From an uncultured Ruminococcus sp. (lineage in GTDB: Bacteria > Bacillota > Clostridia > Oscillospirales > Acutalibacteraceae): 62,945 nucleotides of DNA. Location of the stretch: the NCBI GenBank assembly GCA_902776375.1, contig CACYPV010000007.1, positions 1 through 62,945 on the forward strand. The letters run 5' to 3'. Positions 25,705-33,975 of the stretch are shown in pieces; the first letter of the stretch is position 1, and every line of letters starts with the position of its first letter. The translations under genes and the position numbers were made by a program. Under the pieces are notes generated by a model, which searched no databases, had not been told where the DNA came from, and saw nothing but the letters and a program-made list of their open reading frames with translations.

Positions 25705-27138
25705 ATGAATAAGCTAAGAAAATTTGATACCAAGGTGCAGTATCTTAAATACAAGGTGCTGCGCGAGGTGGCGCGTCAGGCGTGGAATGATACGCTGTTG
25801 GAGAACGTACTGGATATCCCAAAGATCATTGTTCCCGGCAAAACTCCGACCATGCGCTGCTGCGTATATAAAGAAAGGGCGATCCTTGCCGAGCGCGTCA
25901 AAATCGCCATGGGCGGCAATTCCGACCGCCAAAATGTTATTGAAGTGATCGACATCGCCTGTGACGAATGTCCAGCTGCCGGTTACGAGGTCACAGATTC
26001 CTGCCGCGGTTGTCTGGCGCACCGCTGCGAGGACGTTTGCAAGCGCGGCGCTATCTACTTTGACCACAACCATGTGGCGCATATCGATAAAAGCAAATGC
26101 GTTGAATGCGGTCAGTGCGCCAAGGTGTGCCCGTATTCCGCTATCGCCAACCGCAAGCGTCCCTGTCAGAACGCCTGCAAAATCAGCGCGATCAGCATCA
26201 ATGAAGATAAGGCGGCACAGATCGACGATTCAAAGTGTATTTCGTGCGGCGCCTGTGTTTATCAGTGCCCGTTCGGCGCTATCAGCGACAAATCCTTCAT
26301 TTTGAATGTCATCGATATGCTGAAAAAATGCGAACAGGGTAAGAATTATAAGATCTACGCTGTTGTTGCGCCGTCTATCTCCAGCCAGTTCACTTACGCA
26401 AAACTCGGTCAGGTGATAACCGGTCTAAAGGAGCTTGGCTTCCATACTGTCGTAGAAGCCGCTCTCGGTGCGGATATGGTGGCGCAGGCAGAATCAAAGG
26501 AGCTTGCGGAAACAGGCTTTTTGACCAGCTCCTGCTGTCCTGCCTTTGTTGAGTACATCAACAAATCCTTCCCTGAGCTTAAACCGAATGTCTCCCACAA
26601 TCTTTCGCCGATGGCTACGATCGCCAAGTATATCAAGGATACAACGCCTAATGCGAAAATCGTTTTCATCGGACCGTGCACGGCTAAAAAGATGGAGGTC
26701 CAGCTTGATACCGTCAAGCCCTATGTCGATTCCGTGCTGACCTTCGAGGAATTACAGGCGCTGTTTGACAGCCGTGATATCGACCTCACATCGCTGGAGG
26801 AAGGCGTGCTTGACAACGCTTCCTACTTTGGCAGAATATTCGCCCGCTGCGGCGGACTTGCCGACGCGGTCGCCGAAGGCCTGAAGGAGCAGGGGCTCGA
26901 TGATTTTGAGCTGAATGCGATTTCCTGCGACGGCATTGAGGAATGTAAAAAAGCGCTGACGCTGAAAAGCAAAAATGTTTTGAAAGCGAACTTCATCGAA
27001 GGTATGGCGTGCGTCGGCGGCTGTATCGGCGGCGCAGGCTGCCTGACCCACGGCGCAAAGGACAAAATGCAGGTCGATAAATACGGACAGGAAGCAATGG
27101 AAAAATCCATCCTCGACGCAATTTCGATCCTGAAATAA
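25705..27138 (+). CDS. [FeFe] hydrogenase, catalytic type (HydA2-like)
   Basis: A 477-residue enzyme (ATG at 25705; another ATG lies two codons upstream). It reversibly makes H2 from protons, using ferredoxin. An N-terminal region with a Cys cluster (CDECPAAG, DSCRGCLAHRCEDVC) and two further [4Fe-4S] motifs (CVECGQCAKVCP, CISCGACVYQCP) lies at about 90-200. The H-cluster domain is about 210-475: L1 is SSCCPAFVEY, L2 is FIGPCTAKKMEV and L3 is EGMACVGGCIGG. L1 and L3 retain all cluster Cys. The type resembles group B monomeric enzymes. It is the last gene of the rex operon. Confidence 0.92.
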   Translation: MNKLRKFDTKVQYLKYKVLREVARQAWNDTLLENVLDIPKIIVPGKTPTMRCCVYKERAILAERVKIAMGGNSDRQNVIEVIDIACDECPAAGYEVTDSCRGCLAHRCEDVCKRGAIYFDHNHVAHIDKSKCVECGQCAKVCPYSAIANRKRPCQNACKISAISINEDKAAQIDDSKCISCGACVYQCPFGAISDKSFILNVIDMLKKCEQGKNYKIYAVVAPSISSQFTYAKLGQVITGLKELGFHTVVEAALGADMVAQAESKELAETGFLTSSCCPAFVEYINKSFPELKPNVSHNLSPMATIAKYIKDTTPNAKIVFIGPCTAKKMEVQLDTVKPYVDSVLTFEELQALFDSRDIDLTSLEEGVLDNASYFGRIFARCGGLADAVAEGLKEQGLDDFELNAISCDGIEECKKALTLKSKNVLKANFIEGMACVGGCIGGAGCLTHGAKDKMQVDKYGQEAMEKSILDAISILK

Positions 27139-27245
27139 ATCAGTCATTTCCCCTCCTTTTAAATTTGCTATATATAATAAAAACCCATCGGCAAAAATGG
27201 CGATGTCCTTACCGGAAAATAGAAACTGAATAGGATACAGAAAAG

Positions 27246-27273
27246 CTGCCTTGGATAATCGAGGCAGTTTTTT
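27246..27273 (+). terminator. Terminator of the rex-adhE-hydrogenase operon
   Basis: CTGCCT (27246-27251) pairs with AGGCAG (27262-27267), followed by TTTTTT (27268-27273), about 105 bp after the last stop. No gene is seen in the intervening 27139-27245. Confidence 0.8.
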
Positions 27274-27347
27274 ACTATATAGCATAATAATGAGCAGTAA
27301 AGGTTTTTATTTTACTGAGCTTTTATAAGCGATACTGTTGCATTAGA

Positions 27348-27827
27348 TTATGGATTTGTGAGAGTGAATAGAATTCTGAGAATAAAGTATCGCTTGCCGT
27401 CATAGACTCCTGCATCCATGATCGTTTGATTATAGTCATCAAGATTGATTTTGTCTTCTGATGTATCGTTTTCGATCGGCCCATTCAGATCACGGAACGC
27501 GCCGTTTTCTATCAGCTTTTCGAACGGTAGATTCATATATTTGGAGAACAGATCGGGGCCGCTGCCGGACATCACCTCGATATTCAATCGTTCGGACATC
27601 GTTTCATAGTCCTCAAACTCGATCAGCTTGATCTTCATATCTTCCGTTGAGTGAGAGCTGCACCAGCGGTTGTAGCGCTTGATAATCTCGACCATCTGAT
27701 CCATGTATTGTTCTGTGTAGTAGTAGGTCAACTGTTCGCTGTCTGCGGAGGTGTTTTCGACTTCACCGCAGGAACAGCACGTCACAGTCATAACCAGTGT
27801 TAAAAATAAACATAATAATCTTTTCAT
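27348..27827 (-). pseudogene. Truncated extracellular solute-binding lipoprotein
   Basis: A 159-residue frame from the ATG at 27827. It starts with a signal peptide and lipobox (about TCCSC, near residue 20). The body looks like the N-terminal third of a sugar-type ABC solute-binding protein: IIKRYNRWC, then MSGSGPDLFS and FEKLIENGAFRDL. The family is usually about 420-450 residues. The similarity runs up to DAGVYDGKRYFI, which in the family continues with substrate-loop residues, but here the frame drifts into LRILFTLTNP and stops. No remaining C-terminal part or ABC partner genes are nearby, so it is probably a deletion remnant. Confidence 0.7.
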
Positions 27828-27887
27828 GATAATCACCCTGTATCATCATAAAATCGTCATCTGTAGAAGGTCTGTAGAAACAAAAAT

Positions 27888-27932
27888 ATTTCGCACAAAA
27901 CTATTGATAATTTCGCACGATTAGTGTATAAT
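27888..27932 (+). promoter_or_regulatory. Promoter and direct-repeat operator of the toxin-antitoxin pair
   Basis: TTGATA (27904-27909) and TATAAT (27927-27932) are 17 bp apart. The 9-base word ATTTCGCAC occurs at 27888-27896 and again at 27910-27918, exactly 22 bp apart (about two helical turns). One copy lies just upstream of the -35, the other inside the promoter spacer, suited to autorepression by antitoxin or toxin-antitoxin complex. Confidence 0.65.
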
Positions 27933-27962
27933 AATAGCACAACCATGAAGGAGGTTATAAAT

Positions 27963-28178
27963 ATGTCAATTACCGCAACCGAACTCAAACAAAACCTCGG
28001 CAAATACCTGATCCTTTCGCTGACAGAGGATATTTTCATCACCAAGAATGGCAAGATCGTCGCCAAATTATCGAATCCGTATCAGACCCGTGTAGAAACT
28101 GCAACTTCGCTTTTCGGCGTGCTCCCGAATGATATGACGCTGGATGAAGCCAGAGCGGAAAGGCTGGGCGCTATATGA
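27963..28178 (+). CDS. Phd/YefM-type antitoxin
   Basis: A 71-residue protein starting at the ATG at 27963 (AAGGAGG at 27949-27955). MSITATELKQNLGKYL is a typical N-terminal DNA-binding start of Phd/YefM antitoxins, followed by DIFITKNGKIVAKLSNP. The C-terminal part (MTLDEARAERL) is the probable toxin-binding tail. It overlaps the PIN toxin start by 4 bp (ATGA), as usual for such pairs, and likely represses its own promoter. Confidence 0.92.
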   Translation: MSITATELKQNLGKYLILSLTEDIFITKNGKIVAKLSNPYQTRVETATSLFGVLPNDMTLDEARAERLGAI

Positions 28179-28591
28179 GAGTGCTGCTTGACACTTGTAT
28201 TGTCATTGACGCTCTGCAGAGCAGAGAACCGTTTTCTGCCGACGCACAAGCAATATTCCTTGCTGTTGCCAACCGTGCGATAGAGGGTTATATCACGGCG
28301 AAGTCCATTACGGATATTTATTATCTGACTCACCGTCTGACCCATTCAGATAAAGCAACAAGAGATATTCTGAATAAGCTGTTCTCGCTTTTCGGCGTGT
28401 TGGATACAACAGCCAACGACTGCCGCGAGGCGGTATTCTCGGATGTATCCGACTACGAGGATGCTGTCATGATCAATACCGCAGAGCGTGAGAAGATGGA
28501 TTATATCGTAACGCGCAATGTTCGCGACTATTCCAAGTCCGATGTTCCTGTTTTGACTCCGGCAGAATTGCTGAACAAAATAGCAGAGTAA
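28175..28591 (+). CDS. PIN-domain ribonuclease toxin (VapC-like)
   Basis: A 138-residue toxin, the nuclease partner of the preceding antitoxin. Acidic active-site residues are visible in MRVLLDTCIVIDAL (Asp at 6 and 12), in the central DATxxDC-like TTANDCREAVFSDVSDYEDAVM and in the C-terminal MDYIVTRNVRDYSKS. PIN toxins cleave RNA such as tRNA or rRNA. The gene is intact and in register with the antitoxin, so the module is probably active. It lies next to several broken genes, where addiction modules can help keep a segment. Confidence 0.92.
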   Translation: MRVLLDTCIVIDALQSREPFSADAQAIFLAVANRAIEGYITAKSITDIYYLTHRLTHSDKATRDILNKLFSLFGVLDTTANDCREAVFSDVSDYEDAVMINTAEREKMDYIVTRNVRDYSKSDVPVLTPAELLNKIAE

Positions 28592-28594
28592 AAG

Positions 28595-28627
28595 AATCCG
28601 AACCTGATTCATGATCGGGTTCGGATT
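28595..28627 (+). terminator. Hairpin after the PIN toxin gene
   Basis: AATCCGAACC (28595-28604) pairs with GGTTCGGATT (28618-28627), with GAT/ATC extending the stem inward. The T-run is weak, so it may be a weak terminator. Confidence 0.5.
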
Positions 28628-28693
28628 TGCTATAACGTCAAGGCTCAATGCATTATACTACAGACTAACTACAGATTGAAGGTGTACAATACC

Positions 28694-29058
28694 ATGGGTG
28701 ATGATATGTACCGCGCTTTACTGGTCGAGGACGACCCGCATATCCGAGAGATGATATGCGATCATTTTTTATGAAAAAAGCAAAAACACCCTCCTTGTCG
28801 ATACCGCTGAAAACGGTCAGGAGGGTGTAGAAAAGGCGTATGAGAACGCCTATGATATTCTGATACTGGACGTTATGCTGCCCGAAATGGACGGCTTTGA
28901 GATCTGCCGTGAGGTCAGAAGGCACAGCGACGTACCGATCATCTTCCTGACGGCGCGTGTTGCCGAGAAGGATATGCTGCGCGGCTACGCTCTCGGCTGC
29001 GATGATTATGTGACAAAGCCGTTTCCTTTGCCGGTGCAGTATGAAAAGGTGAACGCGG
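28694..29058 (+). pseudogene. Response-regulator receiver domain, frameshifted and truncated
   Basis: An OmpR-type receiver begins at the ATG at 28694 (YRALLVEDDPHIREMICDHF). It hits a TGA at 28772-28774 at a TTTTTT run (28765-28770), and continues in another frame: DILILDVMLPEMDGFEIC (phosphoacceptor Asp), LTAR and DDYVTKPFPLP. Similarity ends near VQYEKVNA (about 29055), where a serine recombinase begins in a third frame. The DNA-binding domain and any histidine kinase are missing. Two separate lesions (frameshift and truncation) make this a clear remnant. Confidence 0.85.
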
Positions 29059-30301
29059 CGAACCGGTCGGAACAACAATACCGTTTGGTTATCTGAAAAA
29101 TCCTGAGTATAAAGGAAATCAGAAGGAAGCGCCGTGGCTGATAATCGATCCGCAGACAGCGCCGATTGTGAAGAGAATCTTCGAGATGTACGCTTCCGGT
29201 ATTGGTATCAGAAGGATATGCAATCAGTTTGAAGAGAAGAAAATTCTCTCCCCGAGCGTGTATCTGTTTAGGAAAACCGGGAGCAAAAGCGGTAATCCGG
29301 ATTTGTCAAAACCATATCATTGGGGTCAAACCACTGTTAGAAAAATGCTTAGTAATCAAATTTACTGTGGGGATACGGTGAACTTCAAGACCTACAGTAA
29401 ATCCAATAAGCTGAAGAAAAGGCTGAAGAACGACCCCACAAAGGTTCTGATCTTCAAGGATACACATGAACCGATAGTTGACAGAGCTTTGTTCGAGACA
29501 GTCCAAAAGCATTTTGCCGGTCGCAAGCGTCCGGACAAGATGGGTGAAATGGATAAGTTCGCCGGATACCTCTACTGCGGTGACTGCGGCAAAAGAATGT
29601 ATCTTCATAGAGGTAAGACCATCAGCTCCGAGAAGAATATGTTTCAGTGCGGCGGTTATCAGAAGGGAAAATACAACTGCACCGTTCACAACATAAGGGA
29701 AAGCGTGATCGAACAGATCGTTCTTGAAAACCTGAGAAAGGTCACCTCGTTTGCTAGATCCGAACCCGAAAAGTTTTATGAGATCGCAATGCAGAAAGGT
29801 AAATCGGAATCCGATAAGATTGCAAGGAGAGCTATACAGGAAAAGGCTACCGTTGAAGAACGGATAAAAAAGATCGACGGCAGCATCCGTTGTCTGTATG
29901 AAGATCGAGTGGTCGGAAGAATATCCCCGGAACGCTATGATGAGATGGCAGTTGGTTACGAAGAAGAATTGGCAGAACAAAGGAAAACACTGACCGATTT
30001 TGACAATGACCTCACGCTCTACTCAAAACAGCAGCAGGCAATCAAAGACTTTATCGCTAAAGCAAAGGAATATGTCGAGATGCCGAAGCTGACAGAGGAG
30101 CTGCTCCACGCCTTCATTCACCGTGTTGATGTCTATGAGAAATCAACCAAATACTCCCGAACTGAAGGAAATCCCGTGATGATATACTATAAATATCAGC
30201 TGACTCCACAGGAAAACACTAAAATCCTGTTTGGAGAAGGGTTTCCGACTCCTGAAGAGCTCGAATCATCAAAAGCCGACGATCTCTCGATTTCCGCATA
30301 A
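29045..30301 (+). pseudogene. Large serine recombinase lacking its catalytic domain
   Basis: The frame is open from about 29045 and gives about 418 residues. It begins inside the family, at KGERGEPVGTTIPFGYLK, so the N-terminal resolvase domain with the catalytic Ser is absent. Remaining parts: the recombinase domain (about 20-130, including KRIFEMYASGIGIRRICNQF), a zinc ribbon (YLYCGDCGKRMYL and FQCGGYQKGKYNC, about 175-220) and a long coiled coil (about 250-350). Intact proteins of this family are about 500-550 residues and move mobile elements. It directly abuts a truncated response regulator, so it marks a deletion or abandoned insertion. Confidence 0.85.
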
Positions 30302-30308
30302 CGAAGCC

Positions 30309-30338
30309 AAAAAAACCGGAAGGCTTTTGCCTTCCGGT
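30309..30338 (-). terminator. Terminator of the sirtuin-DUF5131 operon
   Basis: ACCGGAAGGC (30315-30324) pairs perfectly with GCCTTCCGGT (30329-30338). On the minus strand it is followed by seven T (30309-30315). It lies 100 bp after the DUF5131 stop; on the plus strand no T-run follows. Confidence 0.8.
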
Positions 30339-30437
30339 GGCCCCGCATCAGCAATTACTCCGTTAAGAACAACTGCCTAAAATGTCGGTGGGTTTTTATT
30401 GTTAGTATTCACTTTATGCGCAGGTTAAGTACAAAAG

Positions 30438-31313
30438 CTATTTTTCACACTTGCCGCATTTTGTGCAGCCGTTGCAGATGATCTTCATTCCGCAGGTTTG
30501 GCACTTTTCGCCGAAATAAGGCTTGTAGCGCCTTTCCTCGGGGATCGGCATACCCAGCAAGTTAGTGAGCTTGAAGTCAATCGGCTTGCCCTTAAAGCTC
30601 AGCCCCGATTTGTACGCCTGATTTGCCTGCAGCTCGCTGCCCTCGATTTGATACAGCCTGCCGTCCTTGACGAACCTCCTGCCTGTGCCGATAAACGCAA
30701 AGGTTACATCGTACTGCTCGCACTCGTCGCGGAGCTGTTTTACCCATTCGTAATGGCAAGGGCGCGCTCCTGCGTAGTTCTCGCCGTCGCAGATGACCTG
30801 TTCGATCTGACCGCTTGAAAGATACTTCCTAATGCTGATCGCACCTATGAACGGAGCGCACATGATGCCCTTGTGCTTGAACGGAAGTGAAAGCAGAATC
30901 GGTATCCGCTCGTCGGCTCTTTTTTGATTCTCACAGCTCACATTGAAAAACACATTTTCCCAGCCGTCGCCCCAGTCGTGCGGCAGACAGCTTTGCACCC
31001 GTTCGGGGCGCTTTGTCAACAGGAAGAAAACAACGTCGGGGCGTTGGCGGATAATATTCCACGCCTCGTCACGCCAAGCGTCAGCTTCTTCGAGAAAGAA
31101 ATCCGAGGTCATGCACACGCGCAGCTGTTCGCCGCTTTTGATTTTATACCGCCCCTGTCTGTCCTTTGACAGCGGATAGCGGAATCCTGCTTTCGTTTTG
31201 TAAATATCCGCGCCGCTCTTGCCGCGCTGCTCGTCAAGAAAGTACATGTAGCAGTTGCGGCATCCCTCGCTGCACTTCCTGCAGCCGTGCCACGGATTCC
31301 AAATGTCGTGCAT
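30438..31313 (-). CDS. DUF5131 family (radical-SAM-like, phage Gp37/Gp68 type) protein
   Basis: A 291-residue protein starting at the ATG at 31313 with GGAGGTGAGG upstream. The N-terminal motif HGCRKCSEGCRNCYMYFLDE (about 9-28) has four Cys, CxxC-x4-CxxC, of the sort found in DUF5131 and reminiscent of radical SAM clusters, although the typical CxxxCxxC is not exact. VCMTSDFFLEEADAWRDEAW and FFLLTKRPERV follow as in the family. A C-terminal cysteine knot (CQTCGMKIICNGCTKCGKC) is a probable zinc or Fe-S site. The family occurs in phages and beside DNA- or nucleotide-processing genes; its reaction is unknown. It is third in the operon after the sirtuin. Confidence 0.82.
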   Translation of the reverse strand: MHDIWNPWHGCRKCSEGCRNCYMYFLDEQRGKSGADIYKTKAGFRYPLSKDRQGRYKIKSGEQLRVCMTSDFFLEEADAWRDEAWNIIRQRPDVVFFLLTKRPERVQSCLPHDWGDGWENVFFNVSCENQKRADERIPILLSLPFKHKGIMCAPFIGAISIRKYLSSGQIEQVICDGENYAGARPCHYEWVKQLRDECEQYDVTFAFIGTGRRFVKDGRLYQIEGSELQANQAYKSGLSFKGKPIDFKLTNLLGMPIPEERRYKPYFGEKCQTCGMKIICNGCTKCGKCEK

Positions 31314-31344
31314 AACCTCACCTCCTGTTTTGGATTTACCTGTT

Positions 31345-32286
31345 TTATTCAACCAAGTCTTTTATAACCTTGCCGATGTCGGCGTTGATGCAAACGGACT
31401 GATCAGTGATCTCATCGGGGCAGTAGCTTTCGCCGAGATTGACGCAGGCATAAACTGCGTTTTTGTTCTGTGCCGTCAGCTGCCAGAACGGGTACTTGAT
31501 GATAACGGGTGTGTTCGCGCCTACGCCTAATTCCAAGTAAACGATATTTTTGCCCTTGTTTTCCTCAATAAAAGCGTTATACCGCTGAGCAGCCTTGTGC
31601 CAGCCCTCGTCCTCAACAAATTTATCGTCAGAGCGCAGGTTCATCATCATCGGCTTTCCGCATACGGGGCAGTGGGGGATAAGCTCGCGCGGCACCTGCA
31701 TATCCCGCTGATCGCTTACCATCCGCAGAACCACGTCGCGGTTGTCGTAGGTCTTATCGTGACAGGGAACGGAGCATTGGAACAAACCGTAGTCGCCCTG
31801 AGTGTAGAACAAACGCTCTTTGTCAAAGCCTGCAAGCTGGAATTGATGATCGACGTTCGTAGTCAGAACAAAGTAGTTTTTGCCCCGAACAAGCTTTAGT
31901 AAATCATCATACACGGGCTTGGGCGCTTTTTGATAACGGTTTATCAAAATGTACCGGCTCCAATATGCCCAAAGCACTTCCGGAGGACATCTCATCACCA
32001 TAAAGCCGCCCGAGTACATATCGGCGATGCCGTACCTTTCGGCAAAATCGGAAAAATACTTTTCAAAGCGCTCTCCCGAATAAGTGAAGCCCGCCGAGGT
32101 GGACAGCCCTGCACCCGCTCCAATCACGATTGCATCGGCGTTTGTCAATTCATTTTTCAGTCTTTTAAGCTGTTCCTCTCTTGTGCCGATACCGTGGGAA
32201 ACGCGCCTGAATACACGCAGAGCGTTCGGCCCTTTTTCTATTGTTTCCTGATAGCCATTCGGTAAATAATCATATCTATCTTTCAC
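31345..32286 (-). CDS. Sirtuin of class-M type (probable protein ADP-ribosyltransferase)
   Basis: A 313-residue NAD-dependent enzyme. The GTG at 32286 is chosen as start (GAGGTG upstream); it overlaps the preceding gene. Motifs: AIVIGAGAGLSTSAGFTYSG (NAD site), FVLTTNVDHQFQLAGF, and zinc ligands in FQCSVPC and HCPVCGKP. In ordinary sirtuins a catalytic His occupies the position read here as Gln in YTQGDYG; that change is known in class M (SirTM) enzymes, which ADP-ribosylate a lipoylated carrier protein. SirTM genes usually sit beside a zinc-macrodomain, present here 5 kb away at 37331. No GcvH-like carrier or lipoate ligase is in the window. Confidence 0.85.
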   Translation of the reverse strand: MKDRYDYLPNGYQETIEKGPNALRVFRRVSHGIGTREEQLKRLKNELTNADAIVIGAGAGLSTSAGFTYSGERFEKYFSDFAERYGIADMYSGGFMVMRCPPEVLWAYWSRYILINRYQKAPKPVYDDLLKLVRGKNYFVLTTNVDHQFQLAGFDKERLFYTQGDYGLFQCSVPCHDKTYDNRDVVLRMVSDQRDMQVPRELIPHCPVCGKPMMMNLRSDDKFVEDEGWHKAAQRYNAFIEENKGKNIVYLELGVGANTPVIIKYPFWQLTAQNKNAVYACVNLGESYCPDEITDQSVCINADIGKVIKDLVE

Positions 32287-32911
32287 CAATATCACCTCGT
32301 ATAATTGCTCCTGCAGGGCACACGGAATAGCAGTTGCCGCAATGCAGACAATGCTCCTGCTTGATTTCAAAAGGAATCTTATTTGCTTTTATGCAGCTTT
32401 GCGGACAGACATCGACACAACTGCCGCAGCCAATACAATTATCGGTTATCAAATACCCTTCTTGTTGCTTTTGCGCGTTACCGAAGGAGAACAACGCTCT
32501 CTCAATTGGCTTTTTGCTGAGGTCGAACCATTCGCCGTTGCCCTCACAGAGCTTGAACACAGTTAAAGCATGTCTGCTCTGCTCAGTTGGATAGATTTCA
32601 TTCATATAAGGATTCTTTGCAAATAGCTTTGGCAGATGATCTGCGCCTATTTCTTTTACCTTGCCGCGCACGGAAACAGCGACGCAGGACATTGTATCCT
32701 TTCCATTGATACCTGTGAGCGCCATATACTCTTTTGCCTTTAACCGCGTATAAAAGCTCTTGCCCTTTGCGGTCAGAAAATACAAGCCGCTTTCGTCATA
32801 ATCCATCATATCAATGGCTGCGGTCACGGGTAAGCCTTCATCATCTACCGTAGCGACAATAACCGTGTGGATTTCATCAACAATATATCTTAGATAGTCA
32901 ATTGCTTTCAT
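32276..32911 (-). CDS. PPOX-fold flavoprotein with two [4Fe-4S] ferredoxin motifs
   Basis: A 211-residue protein. Residues about 1-130 form the split-barrel pyridoxamine-phosphate-oxidase fold that binds FMN (IHTVIVATVDDEGLPVTAAI, then GKSFYTRLKAKEYMAL). Residues about 155-208 are a bacterial ferredoxin domain: CIGCGSCVDVCPQSC and CLHCGNCYSVCP. This suggests an NAD(P)H- or ferredoxin-linked redox reaction on a small substrate. It is the first gene of the operon, divergent from a LysR gene 127 bp away, and overlaps the sirtuin start, so they are coupled. Confidence 0.92.
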   Translation of the reverse strand: MKAIDYLRYIVDEIHTVIVATVDDEGLPVTAAIDMMDYDESGLYFLTAKGKSFYTRLKAKEYMALTGINGKDTMSCVAVSVRGKVKEIGADHLPKLFAKNPYMNEIYPTEQSRHALTVFKLCEGNGEWFDLSKKPIERALFSFGNAQKQQEGYLITDNCIGCGSCVDVCPQSCIKANKIPFEIKQEHCLHCGNCYSVCPAGAIIRGDIGER

Positions 32912-33038
32912 CGGACTTTCAGCTCCTTAACATCTCATTTCTTATTATCTACTATTTTTCGGTTTTTGTCTACGGATTTATGAATTTCTCTTGTCACAAT
33001 TTGTATTTGTGGTATAATCATACTTGTGAGGTGGTTAT

Positions 33039-33926
33039 ATGGAGTTCAAGCACATTGAATATTTCATCGAAACGGCAAACCACAAAAGCATTTCAAAAGC
33101 TGCCGAAGCCCTGTTTATCTCTCAGCAAGCGCTCAGCCGCTGTATTAAAAATTTAGAAGCGGAACTGAACTGCAAGCTGTTTGAGCGAACCGTCAAGGGC
33201 AGCGTACTGACCAATGACGGCAAGCTGATTTATAATAGATTTCTTCCCATTACGGAGCAATATCGCAACACTGAGGAAGAAGTTTTAACAGCATTGAGCA
33301 GCCGTTCGCAGACTCTCACGTTCGCCTGCGTGCCGTCAATCTTCCGGTTTCTCGATACAGAGCTGTTGTTTGAATTTGAGGATATGTACCCGAACATTAC
33401 AGTTGACCGTATGGAATTGTCCGGTTTTGATGTCGATAATTACATCAAAGAGGACAGCAAACACTTCGGAATTATTGCTATTCCGGAAAATCGCCACGGA
33501 TTGCGCTTTAAGTTTCTTCCAATCAAAACGCTCCCTTTGATGCTTTGCGTGCATAAAGACGATCCGCTTACGCAGAAGGATACCGTCAGCTTTGGAGAAC
33601 TGAAAGACAAGAACTTTTTACTGTTTGAAAAACGTTCTCATTACCATAATGTAATTGCGGATCACGGCAAACAGCACGGCTTTGTACCAAAGGGAAATTT
33701 TATATCCTCGGATGTTAACCAAATATACAATCTCGTCAACAAGGGAAAAGGAATTTTTATTTCGCCGCCGGATGAAGGAGCGAAAATGCTGTTCAAAAAT
33801 ATGCGGATGATTCCTTTTAATGATTCGACGCTGACCTATTGTATCGCCTTTATCTTCAAGGATTATGACAGACTCAGTCCTATGGCAAAAAAGTTTATGG
33901 CATATATAAAAGATAATACTGTCTAA
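33039..33926 (+). CDS. LysR-family transcriptional regulator
   Basis: A 295-residue regulator with GAGGTGG just upstream of the ATG. The helix-turn-helix is in SISKAAEALFISQQALSRCI (about 16-35); the effector domain covers about 90-290 and includes LPLMLCVHKDDPLTQKDTV. Position divergent from the PPOX-ferredoxin, sirtuin and DUF5131 operon makes that operon its probable target; the effector is unknown. Confidence 0.92.
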   Translation: MEFKHIEYFIETANHKSISKAAEALFISQQALSRCIKNLEAELNCKLFERTVKGSVLTNDGKLIYNRFLPITEQYRNTEEEVLTALSSRSQTLTFACVPSIFRFLDTELLFEFEDMYPNITVDRMELSGFDVDNYIKEDSKHFGIIAIPENRHGLRFKFLPIKTLPLMLCVHKDDPLTQKDTVSFGELKDKNFLLFEKRSHYHNVIADHGKQHGFVPKGNFISSDVNQIYNLVNKGKGIFISPPDEGAKMLFKNMRMIPFNDSTLTYCIAFIFKDYDRLSPMAKKFMAYIKDNTV

Positions 33927-33929
33927 AGA

Positions 33930-33958
33930 AAAGCGTGAGGTGTTGAGCCCCACGCTTT
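33930..33958. terminator. Hairpin between convergent LysR and SnoaL genes
   Basis: AAAGCGTG (33930-33937) pairs with CACGCTTT (33951-33958). It lies between two convergent stops and may act in both directions, though T-runs are short. Confidence 0.5.
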
Positions 33959-33975
33959 CGTCATTTCTTTCAAGA

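Noticed and set aside
30438-31313. Prophage marker because DUF5131 is known from phages
   Set aside because: No capsid, terminase, integrase or tail genes are nearby, and the gene is operonic with a sirtuin.
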